64,000 nucleotides of DNA from Cyclaneusma minus (GCA_037179335.1 JAKZHN010000051.1:1-64000), one strand, 5' to 3'; positions 1-11,284 are shown, numbered from the stretch's first letter. The notes: generated by a model not told the origin, from the letters alone. Made by a program: numbers and translations.

Positions 1-126
1 AACCCTAACCCTAACCCTAACCCTAACCCTAACCCTAACCCTAACCCTAACCCTAACCCTAACCCTAACCCTAACCCTAACCCTAACCCTAACCCTAACC
101 CTAACCCTAACCCTAACCCTAACCCT
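1..126. repeat. Telomeric repeat array (CCCTAA)21
   Basis: Twenty-one perfect AACCCT units run from the first base. On the opposite strand this is TTAGGG, the telomere motif of most filamentous ascomycetes. The C-rich strand reads 5' to 3' inward, so this is a true chromosome end and not an interstitial array. The repeat stops abruptly at TATCC, with no degenerate tail. Confidence 0.98.
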
Positions 127-134
127 TATCCTTA

Positions 135-185
135 TTTTGTTTTGTTTTGTTTTGTTTTGTTTTGTTTTGTTTTGTTTTGTTTTTG
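135..185. repeat. (TTTTG)n microsatellite next to the telomere
   Basis: Nine perfect TTTTG units (135-179) are followed by one TTTTTG unit. The array begins nine bases after the last telomere repeat. It is a simple pentanucleotide repeat; the short open frames through it are repeat translations, not genes. Confidence 0.95.
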
Positions 186-369
186 TTCACCCATTTTGCA
201 TCTAGTTTCCAATGTGCTGGTTAGTTTTGAAATTATGGTTTTGGATAGCAAGTTTAGGCCGGAAATGCCCAGGTGGGGAATTTGTAAGCGGGGCCGGTTG
301 CGGCTCGGCTTTAGCAGTCGACTCACCTTGCTCTCCATACGATAGAAGTCGCAGATGTAGGCGCCCAAC

Positions 370-1014
370 TCAGCTGCGGTGCGTACAAGTCCGGATTTGA
401 GCGTGGAGTTTCTCTCCTCCAGCTCTTGCTTGTCGGCGACATTTGGCTTCAGCCATGTCTTTCGCCCTAGATACTTGCTCTCGCGATTCAGTCATCGCGG
501 AGACTTCGTCATCTAGCTCTGAGCGGTGCGCATGTTCAGTGTCTGCGAGTGGATGAACTCTCTTCAAACATTCTGTCATTTGGCCTATCTGCTGGCTCAC
601 GGTAAGTTCTTCAACATCATCATTGGGGATACCAAGCACCCGGACAATTTCTGAGCGAAGGAGCGTGAACTTGGCCGAGACATCATTCTTGTCATTGGTT
701 AGCGTCTTGACCTTATTGCTTTCTTGCTCCAGCTTGTCATCCACGTCTCTTTTGGCCACCTTTTCGGCATCCAGCTGGCTCTTGGTCTCGATGTGTTCAT
801 CCTCAATGCTCTGATTGACCCCATTGATCCTGTTCACTTCTGCCATCAAATTGGCGTTGAGATAGAGGCCGTTGATGAACATGGCTAGTAGTCCCAGATA
901 CATGTTGGTCCTCTCTAATGCCATCCTACTGGTATGCATCATTACAAGGCGGGTGATGTGGTACCGGCGTTGCAAGGATTCCAGCTCGCCCTCGAAAGGT
1001 GTCAACCGCTGCAC
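370..1014 (-). pseudogene. 3' fragment of a coiled-coil protein gene split by the retrotransposon
   Basis: About 214 codons remain open. The left LTR begins at the base after the first codon, so this is the distal half of a gene whose other half lies at 6132-7066. The peptide begins VQRLTPFEGELESL, which repeats the R-L-T/K-P-M/F-E pattern of the other half, then continues as a charged, Leu-poor coiled coil (SQLDAEKVAKRDVDDKLEQE, then a KTLTNDKNDVSAKF stretch). No catalytic motif was seen. The family is not recognised beyond being a coiled-coil repeat protein. The lack of an ATG at the open-frame start fits truncation by insertion. Confidence 0.7.
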
Positions 1015-1149
1015 TATTGGTCAGCTGACCTAGGCCCGGTAGCCCTTCTCTAGCTTAGCTTAGCGTAGCGCTTGGCACCACCATATCTGGTGCCTGGCAC
1101 GTCTGTAATACAACATTATCGACCATGCTATTAATCCCTGCCGTGCCTA
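1015..1149 (+). repeat. 5' long terminal repeat of the copia element
   Basis: This 135-bp copy aligns without gaps to 5997-6131. By hand I count nine differences, all transitions. It keeps near-normal base composition, unlike the interior. It starts TATTGG and ends GCCTA. Transcription would run into the element on the plus strand, agreeing with the reverse-transcriptase remnants. Confidence 0.9.
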
Positions 1150-4100
1150 AAAGGTTATAACCCCTCGCGTAAATTCTGCCACTCTCTTATCAATTCTTTA
1201 CAATCCTCCGATTTTTACAAATTAATTAACCTACGGCAAATCGCAAACGCTCTATTTTGCAGCCAGGCGCAAACCTTTATTCTGCAACCTAAATTTAATC
1301 CCGCACCGCGCTAGCATTTCGCCAGCGCCTGCAACGACGTTAACAAATCTATTAAGCTCCATTACCTTAATACCATTAAGCTTTACAAAGCCGCATTCTT
1401 AAATATACAATAATATAATCTATCCCCTTTAGCAATATCTATTATTGCTGGCGCATTCTTAATTTTTTTCTAAAAACTAAGCTCCTCTTTTGCAATATCC
1501 ATTATTGTAAAACCCTATAGCATTTCACTATAGCTTTATTTTGCAAAATCTTTTACAATAAATCCCTATTATTGTTTTTAATTTTACAGCTATTTTTTTT
1601 AGCCAATACCATGCCTTCCGAGTTTTTTAATGGTTTTTTAAATAAAATTTTCTAGCTTAAAAGATTAGAAAATTACAAAATATAGGCCAAAAAAATAAAA
1701 TTTGCGCTTAAAAGCAAAGGACTATTTAAATTTATTTAATTTAATACAAAGCCCTTTATAAATGCTACAATAAAAATTTAATTTAAAAACAAATGCTATA
1801 CGCTAGCTTTTTGGCGTAGCCTATAGCAATTTTAAAGCTTGCGTATATTTTTGCCGTTGCTAGAAAAATTTGGGAATTTTCTATAATTATACTATAATTA
1901 AAAATTTTAAAAACGGTGAAAACTTATAGCCTTATATTAATAAAGCGTATTTAATTAATTGCTAGGCCGAAATTTTTATAAAGCTATTGCTTATAATTAA
2001 TATTATAAATTTCTATTTTTATAATAAAAATAATAATCTTAATAAAATATATATATTTTTTTATTTGCATTTTATATAATTGGCCTAAAAAAGCGCGTAT
2101 AAATAAGAATTAATATAAAGCTTATAAGGATGCGCAATAAGCAGATTTTAAAGCGCCAAATAAAGCATTAATAAGAAAAAGGCATTAAATGGTAATTTAT
2201 AGCATATATAATAGAAAAGGGCATTATGCGCCAATGTGTAAATATTAGCATATATAAATAATTTTTTAAATATAATTTCTTTTATATTTTTAAGTTTTTA
2301 TTATGCAAGAATTGTAAATAGCTTTAAATAAATATATAAATAAATACCATCCGAATTGAATAACGCGTTAATGGGCCTGGCTAATATATAGAAAATTAAT
2401 ATCTTAATATAAAGCTTCGGGGGGTATTAGCGCTGCAATAAACCCTTGCAGGCTGGTATGGTTATGAAAGCATTTAAATTTTATTATATAGTTATAAAAG
2501 TATTTTTCCTTTAATATTTAAAGAAAAATAAAAAAGCCTTTAAAAACAGTATTATATACTGCTATAATTATAACCAATAATATTTTTTTAAAAATATACT
2601 AAATGTTTTATTTAAAAAAAAATCCTAATTATATTCGAAATAATTTCAAATTATTTAATAAATAAAAAAATTAACAATTTTTTTTTAAAAAAACTATTAA
2701 AATAAATTTAATTGTAAAAACAATAATTAAAAATTTGCTGCCTTTGGCAAAAAAACATTTAATGCTAGAAATTATAAATATTATGCAATATTGCTTATTA
2801 ATATTAATTTAAAATTAGGCAAATAAATTTTAAATATTAGTATTAAGCAATATATTTATATTAATTTTTTTTAATTTTTTTTTAATAGCCTAGCCCATTT
2901 GGTTTTAAATAGCCAATAGCCCTATTTTGGCAATATTTTATAATAATATTGCCTTTATTTTTTATTTATTAAATAAAAATAATAAGCCAATTATATTTTA
3001 TAATTATATTTATTTTAATAATTGCCCTATTAATTTTTTTTAATAAAGCAAATTAGAAATTATTTATATTTTAATAATAAAAACGGGTTTTTTTATAAGC
3101 GTATAAATAATATTAAAATCGCTTAAATTTTAAATTATATAATTTAGCTAATTTTTTTTTTTAATATTTAGCAATAAAAGAAAATGGATTTTTAATATTA
3201 TTGCTTTAATTATATTATTTTTAAAAATATTAAAGCAATAGCCAAAATAATTATTAGTATTAAAATTAATAGCAAAACTTTTAAAAAATTCTGCGTATTT
3301 TATTATTTAAAAAAAAGCTAATATAAAATATTTTGTATTTTTCAAAAATAGGCTATTAAACCTTTTTATAAAATTTATATTAATTTGTTTAAAATTAAAA
3401 TTAAAAAAATTAAAAAGAAAACAAACTTATTTTTATAAATAATTTAATTTAATACCAAAAGCCCTATATATTTTAAAAAAATCAAAAATTTTTAATACGC
3501 TAAGATTCTATAGTTAATATATTTTATACCAATTTGGCTTTTACATTGCCGCTTAGTATATAAATAATAAATTAAAATATAGCTTTAATTATTTTAAAGC
3601 CTATTTAGCCAAATATAGCTAGCAAATTAAAATTATTAATATATATATTCCGGAATAAAATAAAATATTTAAGCGCAATATTGGCGTATATATTTATAAA
3701 TTGCGCTATATTTATATTAAATATTTTAAATTTTGGCCTTTTTAAAAAAAATTAAAAAAAATATTTATATTTATAATTAAATTGCTTTTATATTTTTTAA
3801 TAAAAATATTTTAATAAATATTTTATTTGCGCATATATTTAGCGAAAATTTTATAATACCAAATATATTTTATTTTTATATATTAAAATGCAAAATATTT
3901 ATTTATATTTCGAAAAAAAAAAATTAAAAAACAAAATCTAAAATAAAATTAAATATGCTTTTAAATTATTAAAATTTCAGTATTTATATTATTTATATTA
4001 AAAAGCGTAATATAATTATACAAATATTTTATATTATTTTTACTAAGCACGTTTATTATTTTAATAATATTGAAAAACAAAATTGAAAAAAAAAATTAAA

Positions 4101-5996
4101 TAGCAAAAATAATAATTTTTAAAAGCCAATTAGCAACGCTATTTCCCCTTTAGCTATTTTATTTATTTTTTAAATTATTTTTAAAAGGCTTAAAATTGCT
4201 ATTCAAATTTCTAAAAACTCAGCTATTAATTATAATATTTCTAAAGGAAATATAGCTTTTAAATAACCATTTATTTTTTTCGCTAAAAAATCAAATTAAA
4301 TGCGTTTCCAAAATAATTAAAAAAATAAAAATAATAAAAATATATTTTATACCCTTTTTTCCCTGCTTTTTTTAAAAACTATTTCTTTATTTAAAAAGGC
4401 AGCCATTAAACCAGTAATTATTGCTTTTATTTAAATTAATAATTGCAATATTGAAAATGCCTATTAAATTAAGAAATTTAATAATAAATTTTTCAATTAC
4501 AGTTTTTTAATTAAATCTAGCCTGCCTAATATTTTTAATTTCTATAAATAAGCTAAAAAAGGCCCTAATTAAAATAAATAATATATTGCTATAATTTTTT
4601 AAATAATTGCTTTTAAAGCTAATAATATTTAGAAATTGGCTTATTATTTTATATTTAAATAGGCCAAATAAATTATTTTTAAAAAGTATTAAATATATAA
4701 AATTAAATTAAATAATATTTATTATACTAAACAAATAATTTGCAAATATATTCAAAAATTTAAATATAAATACATTTTTATTTATATTAATATAACTTAG
4801 TTAGCTATATAGCGCATTTTACTAGCTTTTTTAATTATTAAAAACTAATTTATTTATTAAATAAATGCAATTACCGCTTTTCTAAATAGCATTTTTAAGC
4901 AATTGCTATATATTAAATAGCCTTATGGATTTTAAAAAAAATATATAATTTGCTTTTTTTAAAAAGCTTTTTATAATTTAAAATAATTTTTTATATTTTG
5001 GGCAAATATTTTTTATATAGCTTTAAAAAAAATTAAATTTAAAATTAAATTTAAAAATTTATGCATTTTTTTAAATATAAAAAAAAAATTATTTATATAA
5101 ATGATTTTTTAATTGTAGGCCTAAATAAGCAGAAAATTATTAATTTCAAATTCCAGCTAAATTAAAAATAAAAAATAAAAAATATAGGCATTGCTAAAAA
5201 GTTTCTAGGCATTAAAATTATTTATATACCAAATAATTTTATATTTTTATTTTAAAAGCAATATATTAAAAATATATTAAAGCATTTTTAAATAAACTAT
5301 TATTATTTTATTGCTATTTTTATGCAATTTAAATTATATAAAATTTTTATAAAATTTTAAAACAAAGCTATATTTAATAAAACAAATAAATACGTATACT
5401 ATATAGGCTTTATTAATTATATAATTATTAATATTAGGCCAAATATTGCTTTTAAATATACTAAGCTAGCTTAATTTATTAAAAATCCCAGCTCTATTTA
5501 TATTAAAGCATTTAACCAAATATTTCGCTATTTCCAAGGCAATATTAAAGCCGGATTTTATTATAGGCCGCTAAATTCTTTAAATCCTATATTTAAAAAT
5601 TCTTTAGCCGCTTTTATAGCCAAATTTCTAGCCTTTTTTAATACAAATTATATAAAAAATAAAAATATATGCAAATTTCATTTAAATTTTATTTTAATAA
5701 TGGCTGGTATTTTTATAATATAAAAATCTAAAAAGCAAAATCTGTTTTTTTTTTATTAAATTAAAATTTTACACTTTAAATAAATTAGTAAAAAAAAATT
5801 AAATATAATAATTTTTTAAAAAATTATAAATAAATAAACTTTTGATTTTTAAAATTTTTAATAAAAAATAAAATAGCGGGATATGGATATTACAAAACAA
5901 GATTAAAAAATGGTTTTTACAAAGCTAGAAATTTATTTAAATTTATTTGAATTTTCTATAAATTTTTACACTATAAAAAAACTACCGCAAGGGGGG

Positions 5997-6131
5997 TATT
6001 AATCAGCTAATCTAGGCCCGGTAGCCCTTCTTTAGCTTAGCTTAGCATAGCGCTTGGCACCACCATATCTGGTGCCTGGCACATCTGTAATACAACATCA
6101 TCGACCATGCTATTGATCCCTGCCGTGCCTA
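5997..6131 (+). repeat. 3' long terminal repeat of the copia element
   Basis: Second copy of the 135-bp terminal repeat, preceded by the purine tract GCAAGGGGGG. At most differing sites it carries A or T where the left copy has G or C, as expected if the two copies mutated independently by cytosine deamination. Confidence 0.9.
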
Positions 6132-7066
6132 AGATGAACCTCTGCGGAAAAAGTGTCGCGCTTATGCCTGGCCTCTGTCAGGCTGGCATCGGCTTCATTG
6201 AACTTCCCTTCGAAAGGTCTTAGCCGAGTCACCTCTGCCTTGGACTCCTGCAGCTTTGTTTCGAAGGGTTTTCAGCCGATTGACCTCTTCCTCGCTCTTC
6301 CTAACTTTGGTCTCTATCTCATTTAGCTTTTTTTTAAGCTTTTTGATATCTTCCTTGGCATCCTCTAGTCCCCTTTCCATGGGCGTTAGTCGGGTTACCT
6401 CCTGCTCAGATGTATTGAGCTTTGTATTGACTTCTGCAAGTTTTCCATCCACAAGCTTCAGTCGATTGACCTGTTGTTCGAGATTTTTGACTTTTGCATT
6501 CGCATTCTTCGAACTCTCTTCCATGGGCGTCAGTCGGACTACCTCCTTCTTAGATGTTTCAAGCTTTCCGTTTACTGTTGATAAGTCTCCTTCCACATGC
6601 TTTAGCCGAATTACCTCCTTCTTGCAGTTGTCAAGCTTTTCTTGAGTTTCTCTATATGCTTTTGCTTTTCTTTATTCAGCAGCAGTTGTGGAAGAGCAGG
6701 ATACTTCTCCATAAGCTCTTTTACAGAGCCAAGCTCTGACGACACGATAAGCGCCGGCGAACTCCCCACGTTCTAGAAGTCTATGACTTCACCTCCACCA
6801 AAAGTTCCGGAGACGCCAGCATCCAAGAATCGGACGAATCTACACTTCACCATCAGCAGGGGGTTCTTTCGTGCAAATACAACTTCACACCCAAGTAGGA
6901 GAGGTGCAAAACCAGCAACTAGGCCTTGGCCATCAGAAATGCTATGCAACAGTTGGATTATGGAATACGGTGTTGGCTGCAGTTTTAGTGCCATAAGCGG
7001 ATGGTCCACACGCGGTTGCCTTCAAAGAGCTCTGGGAAGGATGATCGTTTCGGAACAACATACAGG
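6132..7066 (-). pseudogene. 5' part of the split coiled-coil repeat gene, with several lesions
   Basis: Reading leftward from about 7066, coding sense is broken by four changes. A frame change lies near 6993, a TAG follows GEVIDF at about 6770, another frame change is near 6625, and a further one is at the T-run 6269-6272. Restoring frame mentally, the tract encodes a non-coiled head followed by imperfect units of about 25-30 residues. Each unit has an E-V-x-R-L-x-P-M/F-E core (EVVRLTPMEE, EVTRLTPMER, EVTRLRPFEG), typical of a long coiled coil. The last unit runs into the right LTR. The function is unknown. The same core at 1014 shows both halves were one gene. Confidence 0.7.
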
Positions 7067-7794
7067 TATGAAAAGGGAGAAAGAGCTTTGCCAAAGGATA
7101 GGGCATAACCTATCACCCAATGAAGGGGACTGAGATAAAGGACCGGGATACTGCCTTACCCCCTCATCCCCAGGAATTCCAGGGGATCCTGAATACTCCA
7201 AGTAATTGGATATATTCCAAGTGATTGGGGAAATTCCAAATGATTGGGATTATATCAAGTAATTGTAAACATTTCAAATAATCGTAAAAACCTTGGCTGG
7301 GCAAGCGTTCGATCCCGGATGCTCTATGGAACCAATGGGAAAGATAATTTGCGCCCTTTGATTGAGGCGGTATCCCAGTTAGGGTTAGCTTGTCCTGGTT
7401 TTCAAAACTTCGGTCGGAATTTAGCTCACCACTTCGGCCTTCAATAAATTATAGCAAGCGAATAAAGCATCCCAGTCTCCAGCTTGAAATCCAGGTGGAA
7501 CTTTTTTAATCGGTCGGTCCTACATGTATGGGCCAATACTTGTGTAATGTAGCCAAGCAGTGGGCCAATAGCTGCGAGTAGCTTCTGTAGCCAATAGCCT
7601 TTCTGCGGGAGCCTAACTCCGCCAACACATTTGATATCAGCCCCTCTTATCATGACACCATTTCTCATCACCCATCTTCTTCCAAATGATTCATGATCCG
7701 CTCACGATCAATCGTGTCCAAGATCCAATAGCCGCCAGAGTTATCCTGTGTTGCAAGACCCTCCATCACAGTATCCAAGTCGCTTTGTTCACTC
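7067..7794. other. Spacer with a degenerate 20-bp minisatellite
   Basis: No convincing gene. Positions 7173-7286 hold about five imperfect units of the form ATTCCAAGTGATTGGG. Related arrays occur at 44110-44205 and 53543-53680. The remainder, up to the deaminase gene, shows no feature I can name. Confidence 0.6.
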
Positions 7795-9861
7795 ATGAGC
7801 ACAATGTCGAAGCCGCAGGCCCCATCTGCACGGTCACACAGTCGTAGGAAAATCCAGTTCGACGACGATGATGACACGAGTGGTCCCAGCTCGGAGAAAA
7901 GAATGCCAATCGATATGGACCATCTCGCAGAAAAGCTAGACAATGTACAGCTCTCGTCGCTTGCGAAAGACCTCCATCCCGGACGAAGTGAACTGAAGAC
8001 AGCCCTTCAGGCTCTTTTGGAACTTCTATCAGCTCCGAGTCCGATCAACGCTTCCCACCAAAATACGCTCGAGAAGCTCCAGCTATTGCCTCTGAAGAAA
8101 CATGTCTTGTCAACCCTCGAGAGTCTGGACGAGTCGAGTCGCTTGGAGCTGGCCTACCACAATATGAAGAAGATGAGCGATTTGAAAGCCGTACCTTCAG
8201 TGATTCCACAATCAGGATTACCTATATCGACTTCATCGGAGCAAGCAAATCAGAGATTGGGAGAGAAGACCGGTGAAAGATGGAATCCCGCTGGTCCGGT
8301 ACGGAGCGCGCCGGGGGTCCCTGCGGCCTCTCAAGCTTCAAGTAAGTCCATGTCACCTTCCGAGCTCAGGAAAATGAGGCGGAAGGGGCGTGGCCCAAGT
8401 GCCACTCCTTCCTCGGGCGCAGCTTCAAGGGTTGGCCTCCAGAGCGAGAACTCTCCTGAGAATACCTCAGAGAACGCACCGTCTTCCTCCGCGGAAGCCG
8501 CAAGCACACTCACTAGCTTAACGACTACCGCAGCCTTGAGGGGGGCCACGAGCTCCGGGGCCGCCCTACAGAGCGATGCCGGGCTTCCCTCGTGGGGAAA
8601 AGATCTCGCGGATGGACCGAATCAGAACTCACATGAGCTCCCTATTTCTTCACCTGGGGCAGAACCTGAGATCTCATACAACCTCTTGCTCATGATGTAC
8701 GAGGAGACACGGCAAACAAGAGTATTACAGGAGCAGCGAGGCGAGATGATAAGCGAGATGGTAGAACTGCTGAGACAGTTAGCCATTTCCAACGATGAGT
8801 CGGATAAGGCGCATGCAACCAGGATGGAAGCGCAAATGGAGTTACTGGCCGCGTTACGTCGCACTGCCGACTCTAAAGTGCTTGCATCCAGGGTCAAACA
8901 TGAGGAAGGCACACCCGCATCGGCGAAAACCCACGCATCAAGTGTGTTCTACTACGAAGGCGAGAAGATATCCCCCGAAGATCCTGCGTTTACGACAGCT
9001 TCAGCTCCGACAAAGCAGATTAAAACACCCCGACCAGTGACTTCGAACCCTTCCACCAATACCGGTAAATCTCCAACTCCCGCATCTCAGAAAGCCATTG
9101 CTCTCGGCGATATATCGGGAGCTGTTGAGGAAAATCAGGCCGTGACTTCGACAAGAACTGCTGCTGAGCTAAAGGCTGCCTATGCAAAGGCAGAAAAGGA
9201 GAAGCATGCAACCATGGTGAAAACTATGGTACAGATGCTCAAGCTATTAGCCCCTAAAGCGAAAACTTTAGCAATGCTGGACTGCGGCTGGCCTTATAAG
9301 CTGGTATTCGCCTGGAGCGGTTGGACAGAGGAAGGCAGAGATGAAGAAGTTGGCCGCTTGTTAAGTCAAATCGACTATACGGAAAAGTCCAACGATCTTT
9401 GCGGCGAATTGGGCTGCAAAGTAGAGATCGAGGAGCGGGAGCGCTTCGGGAAACCCGGTTACTTCAGGTCCTGCCACGCGGAAAAGCAACTCATTGTCTT
9501 CTTGCGGGAGCACATTGCGCAGAATGCAAGACGCCCCGATCGAGTCTACAACATCTATGTTTCCAAAGAGATGTGCAATCACTGCCAATATTTTGTTGGA
9601 AGATTTGCCAGATGCGACGAAATCGAAATCAACGTTTTCCATCTCCCAGTAAACCAAGCTACGCCGAGTATGAGTTTCGACAAACATATATTTGTGGTGT
9701 TTGAGGATTCGGATAATGATATTCCGCAGAGCGAGGAAGAGATACGACGAGGCAAGGAAGAATGCGAAAGGTGGAATGCAGAATGCCAAAGAAAGCAAGA
9801 TGAACTTTTCCGGCAAACTCCCAAAGGCTTTGCGCCCCTTCACTTCCCTCGATATACCTAG
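7795..9861 (+). CDS. Protein with C-terminal zinc-dependent deaminase-like domain
   Basis: This is a single uninterrupted frame of 688 codons. Residues 1-40 are basic and acidic and low in complexity. Residues 40-130 look helical, 130-420 are Ser/Ala/Pro-rich and probably disordered, and a helical stretch follows. The C-terminal domain carries SCHAEKQLIVFL (H561, E563) and, 30 residues on, KEMCNHCQYF (C594, C597). This H-x-E plus C-x-x-C arrangement is that of the cytidine-deaminase fold, with one zinc bound by His and two Cys and a catalytic Glu. The layout fits the fungal OTT_1508-like deaminase group best, though a DYW-like deaminase is possible. The substrate is unknown. An upstream stop and the in-frame MSTMSK start support 7795. 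It is the first intact gene from the telomere. Confidence 0.8.
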   Translation: MSTMSKPQAPSARSHSRRKIQFDDDDDTSGPSSEKRMPIDMDHLAEKLDNVQLSSLAKDLHPGRSELKTALQALLELLSAPSPINASHQNTLEKLQLLPLKKHVLSTLESLDESSRLELAYHNMKKMSDLKAVPSVIPQSGLPISTSSEQANQRLGEKTGERWNPAGPVRSAPGVPAASQASSKSMSPSELRKMRRKGRGPSATPSSGAASRVGLQSENSPENTSENAPSSSAEAASTLTSLTTTAALRGATSSGAALQSDAGLPSWGKDLADGPNQNSHELPISSPGAEPEISYNLLLMMYEETRQTRVLQEQRGEMISEMVELLRQLAISNDESDKAHATRMEAQMELLAALRRTADSKVLASRVKHEEGTPASAKTHASSVFYYEGEKISPEDPAFTTASAPTKQIKTPRPVTSNPSTNTGKSPTPASQKAIALGDISGAVEENQAVTSTRTAAELKAAYAKAEKEKHATMVKTMVQMLKLLAPKAKTLAMLDCGWPYKLVFAWSGWTEEGRDEEVGRLLSQIDYTEKSNDLCGELGCKVEIEERERFGKPGYFRSCHAEKQLIVFLREHIAQNARRPDRVYNIYVSKEMCNHCQYFVGRFARCDEIEINVFHLPVNQATPSMSFDKHIFVVFEDSDNDIPQSEEEIRRGKEECERWNAECQRKQDELFRQTPKGFAPLHFPRYT

Positions 9862-10499
9862 AAATGAATTGAACTATGACTCGGACTTTCACACCTTGCA
9901 GACGAGGAGGTCATTGGGGGAATGTAACATTGTGGTTTTGACTTGTTTGGGGGGTCTGATTATTCTTGGTTTGATGCTATTGGCGAGTGAGTAGCAGCTG
10001 GAGTGTGGTGCTCAAGTTATTGGGGTCAAGACATTGAAACAAGGTTGTGGCTATATATCCGTGAACATCTTACGATTCTCATTACTCTGGATGAAGTTGC
10101 CAAATCGTCTACCACTGGAGTTGGACACACAAATTGGACATGGGGTTTTTTCTCGTCTACCTCACTGCCAAGGATCTTCCATTTGAAGGGCGAGAGCTTC
10201 TATTTCCGAAAAGCAATGACTTATTGTACTTAATGACGGCCGTCTTCTTTCCTAAATCCACGTTTGAAACCTTCTCCTTCTGACCTACTCGAGAAACTCA
10301 TTCTGCGCAATTTCACCTGATTTTCCAGCTCCGCTCGCTTACTCTTAGCGCGGCTGCTTTCTTGGTGGGCAGGTATACATATCTCATTTTCCACCATCCT
10401 CCCTCCACTTAACAACAACCCCTCCTCCTCGCCCAGCCTCACCCTTCCAAGTCCCTCCTCGCACTACATCACACGACAACGCTGCGCCATCTTCACACA
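9862..10499. other. Intergenic spacer
   Basis: Contains the 3' flank of the deaminase gene and the pyrimidine-rich leader of the next gene (CT-rich tract 10380-10460). No RNA gene, repeat or convincing short coding region was seen. Confidence 0.6.
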
Positions 10500-11284
10500 A
10501 TGTCGTGGTCGGAATACGCCTATGACGTCCCCAAGAAGTACATGCACCTTCACCTCCACCTGCTTGCGCACCTTCTGGAGTTCAAGCGCACCTTCAATAT
10601 GCCCGTCTTCACGAAGCTCGATTTCAACCAATTGAAGCACCTCGGCTACCTTGGTTTCGCCAGAGAAATCGACAATTTCCTCAGGCATACCGACAAACTT
10701 TTGAACGTGGAGGAGATGGACGCTATGTGGATGCAACTTCTGGTCCGGAAGTGGACCGAGTGGGAGACGTATGACTCTTTCGAGGTGAAGCAGAAGCTAC
10801 TTCAGCAAGCTGCATGGAAGGTGTATTCGCTTCTTTTGTGCTATAACTTGTAGGAAGTGCTAATGCTTCCTGGATTAGATGGTCGGTCCTGAAGTGAAGC
10901 AGTATTGGCGTGCCAAGCAGATTGAAAGCGATATGATTGCCCGGAACATGAGCAAGTTCTACATCATCACTAGTGTAAGTCTATGTCTCTTTCCTGTTAT
11001 TGTCTATCTAAGCTGAATCGTATGTACAGTCGAATGGTGGCATCAACCCTGCATACGCCGCGAATTTGCTTAATGGAAGACGCACCCTTGCTGGCATGCG
11101 GCTCATCAAATATGAGACTCCGGAGGAAAGCCAGGCTCGTGCCCGTCTGGATCTCATGATGAAACCTCGTGGCCATCTGGACTTCATGATGAATTCCATG
11201 AGTAGGATGCAGTTGGATGACAAGGCAAATGATGAGCGGGATGAGCAGAAGGATGAGGATGGAGACTCTGAGATGAAGTATTGA
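10500..11284 (+). CDS. Hypothetical protein, three exons
   Basis: Exons 10500-10820, 10879-10974 and 11030-11284 join in phase 0 to give 223 residues. Intron 1 has donor GTGTAT, branch GCTAATG and acceptor TTAG. Intron 2 is GTAAGT...TACAG. The start MSWSEYAYDVPKKY follows a CACAATG context. The N-terminal two thirds look helical and His/Leu-rich (MHLHLHLLAHLLEF). A middle segment ITSSNGGINPAYAANLL is neutral. The last 40 residues are strongly acidic and basic (DDKANDERDEQKDEDGDSEM). There is no signal peptide, membrane segment or known motif. I do not recognise the family. The Trp- and Tyr-rich head suggests a folded domain, not a random frame. Confidence 0.7.

Larger units (their letters stand above)
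1015..6131 (+). mobile_element. Ty1/copia LTR retrotransposon, mutation-saturated
   Basis: Two 135-bp direct repeats bound a 4.85-kb AT-rich body with no open frame above 60 codons. Plus-strand remnants of copia reverse transcriptase share one frame: YINDFLIVG (5094-5120, from the YVDD box), a following FLGIKI block (about 5202-5219), and RPNIAF (5436-5453, from RPDIAF). A purine tract AAGGGGGG precedes the right LTR. AGGTTATAACCCC just inside the left LTR resembles the half-tRNA-iMet primer site of copia elements. LTR ends TA...TA look like TG...CA after G-to-A and C-to-T changes. No 5-bp target duplication is visible. The element is dead; insertion broke the host coiled-coil gene. Confidence 0.9.

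Noticed and set aside
1150..5996. Possibility that the AT-rich block is a centromere or mitochondrial insertion
   Set aside because: Flanking LTRs, a purine tract and in-frame copia reverse-transcriptase remnants explain it fully.
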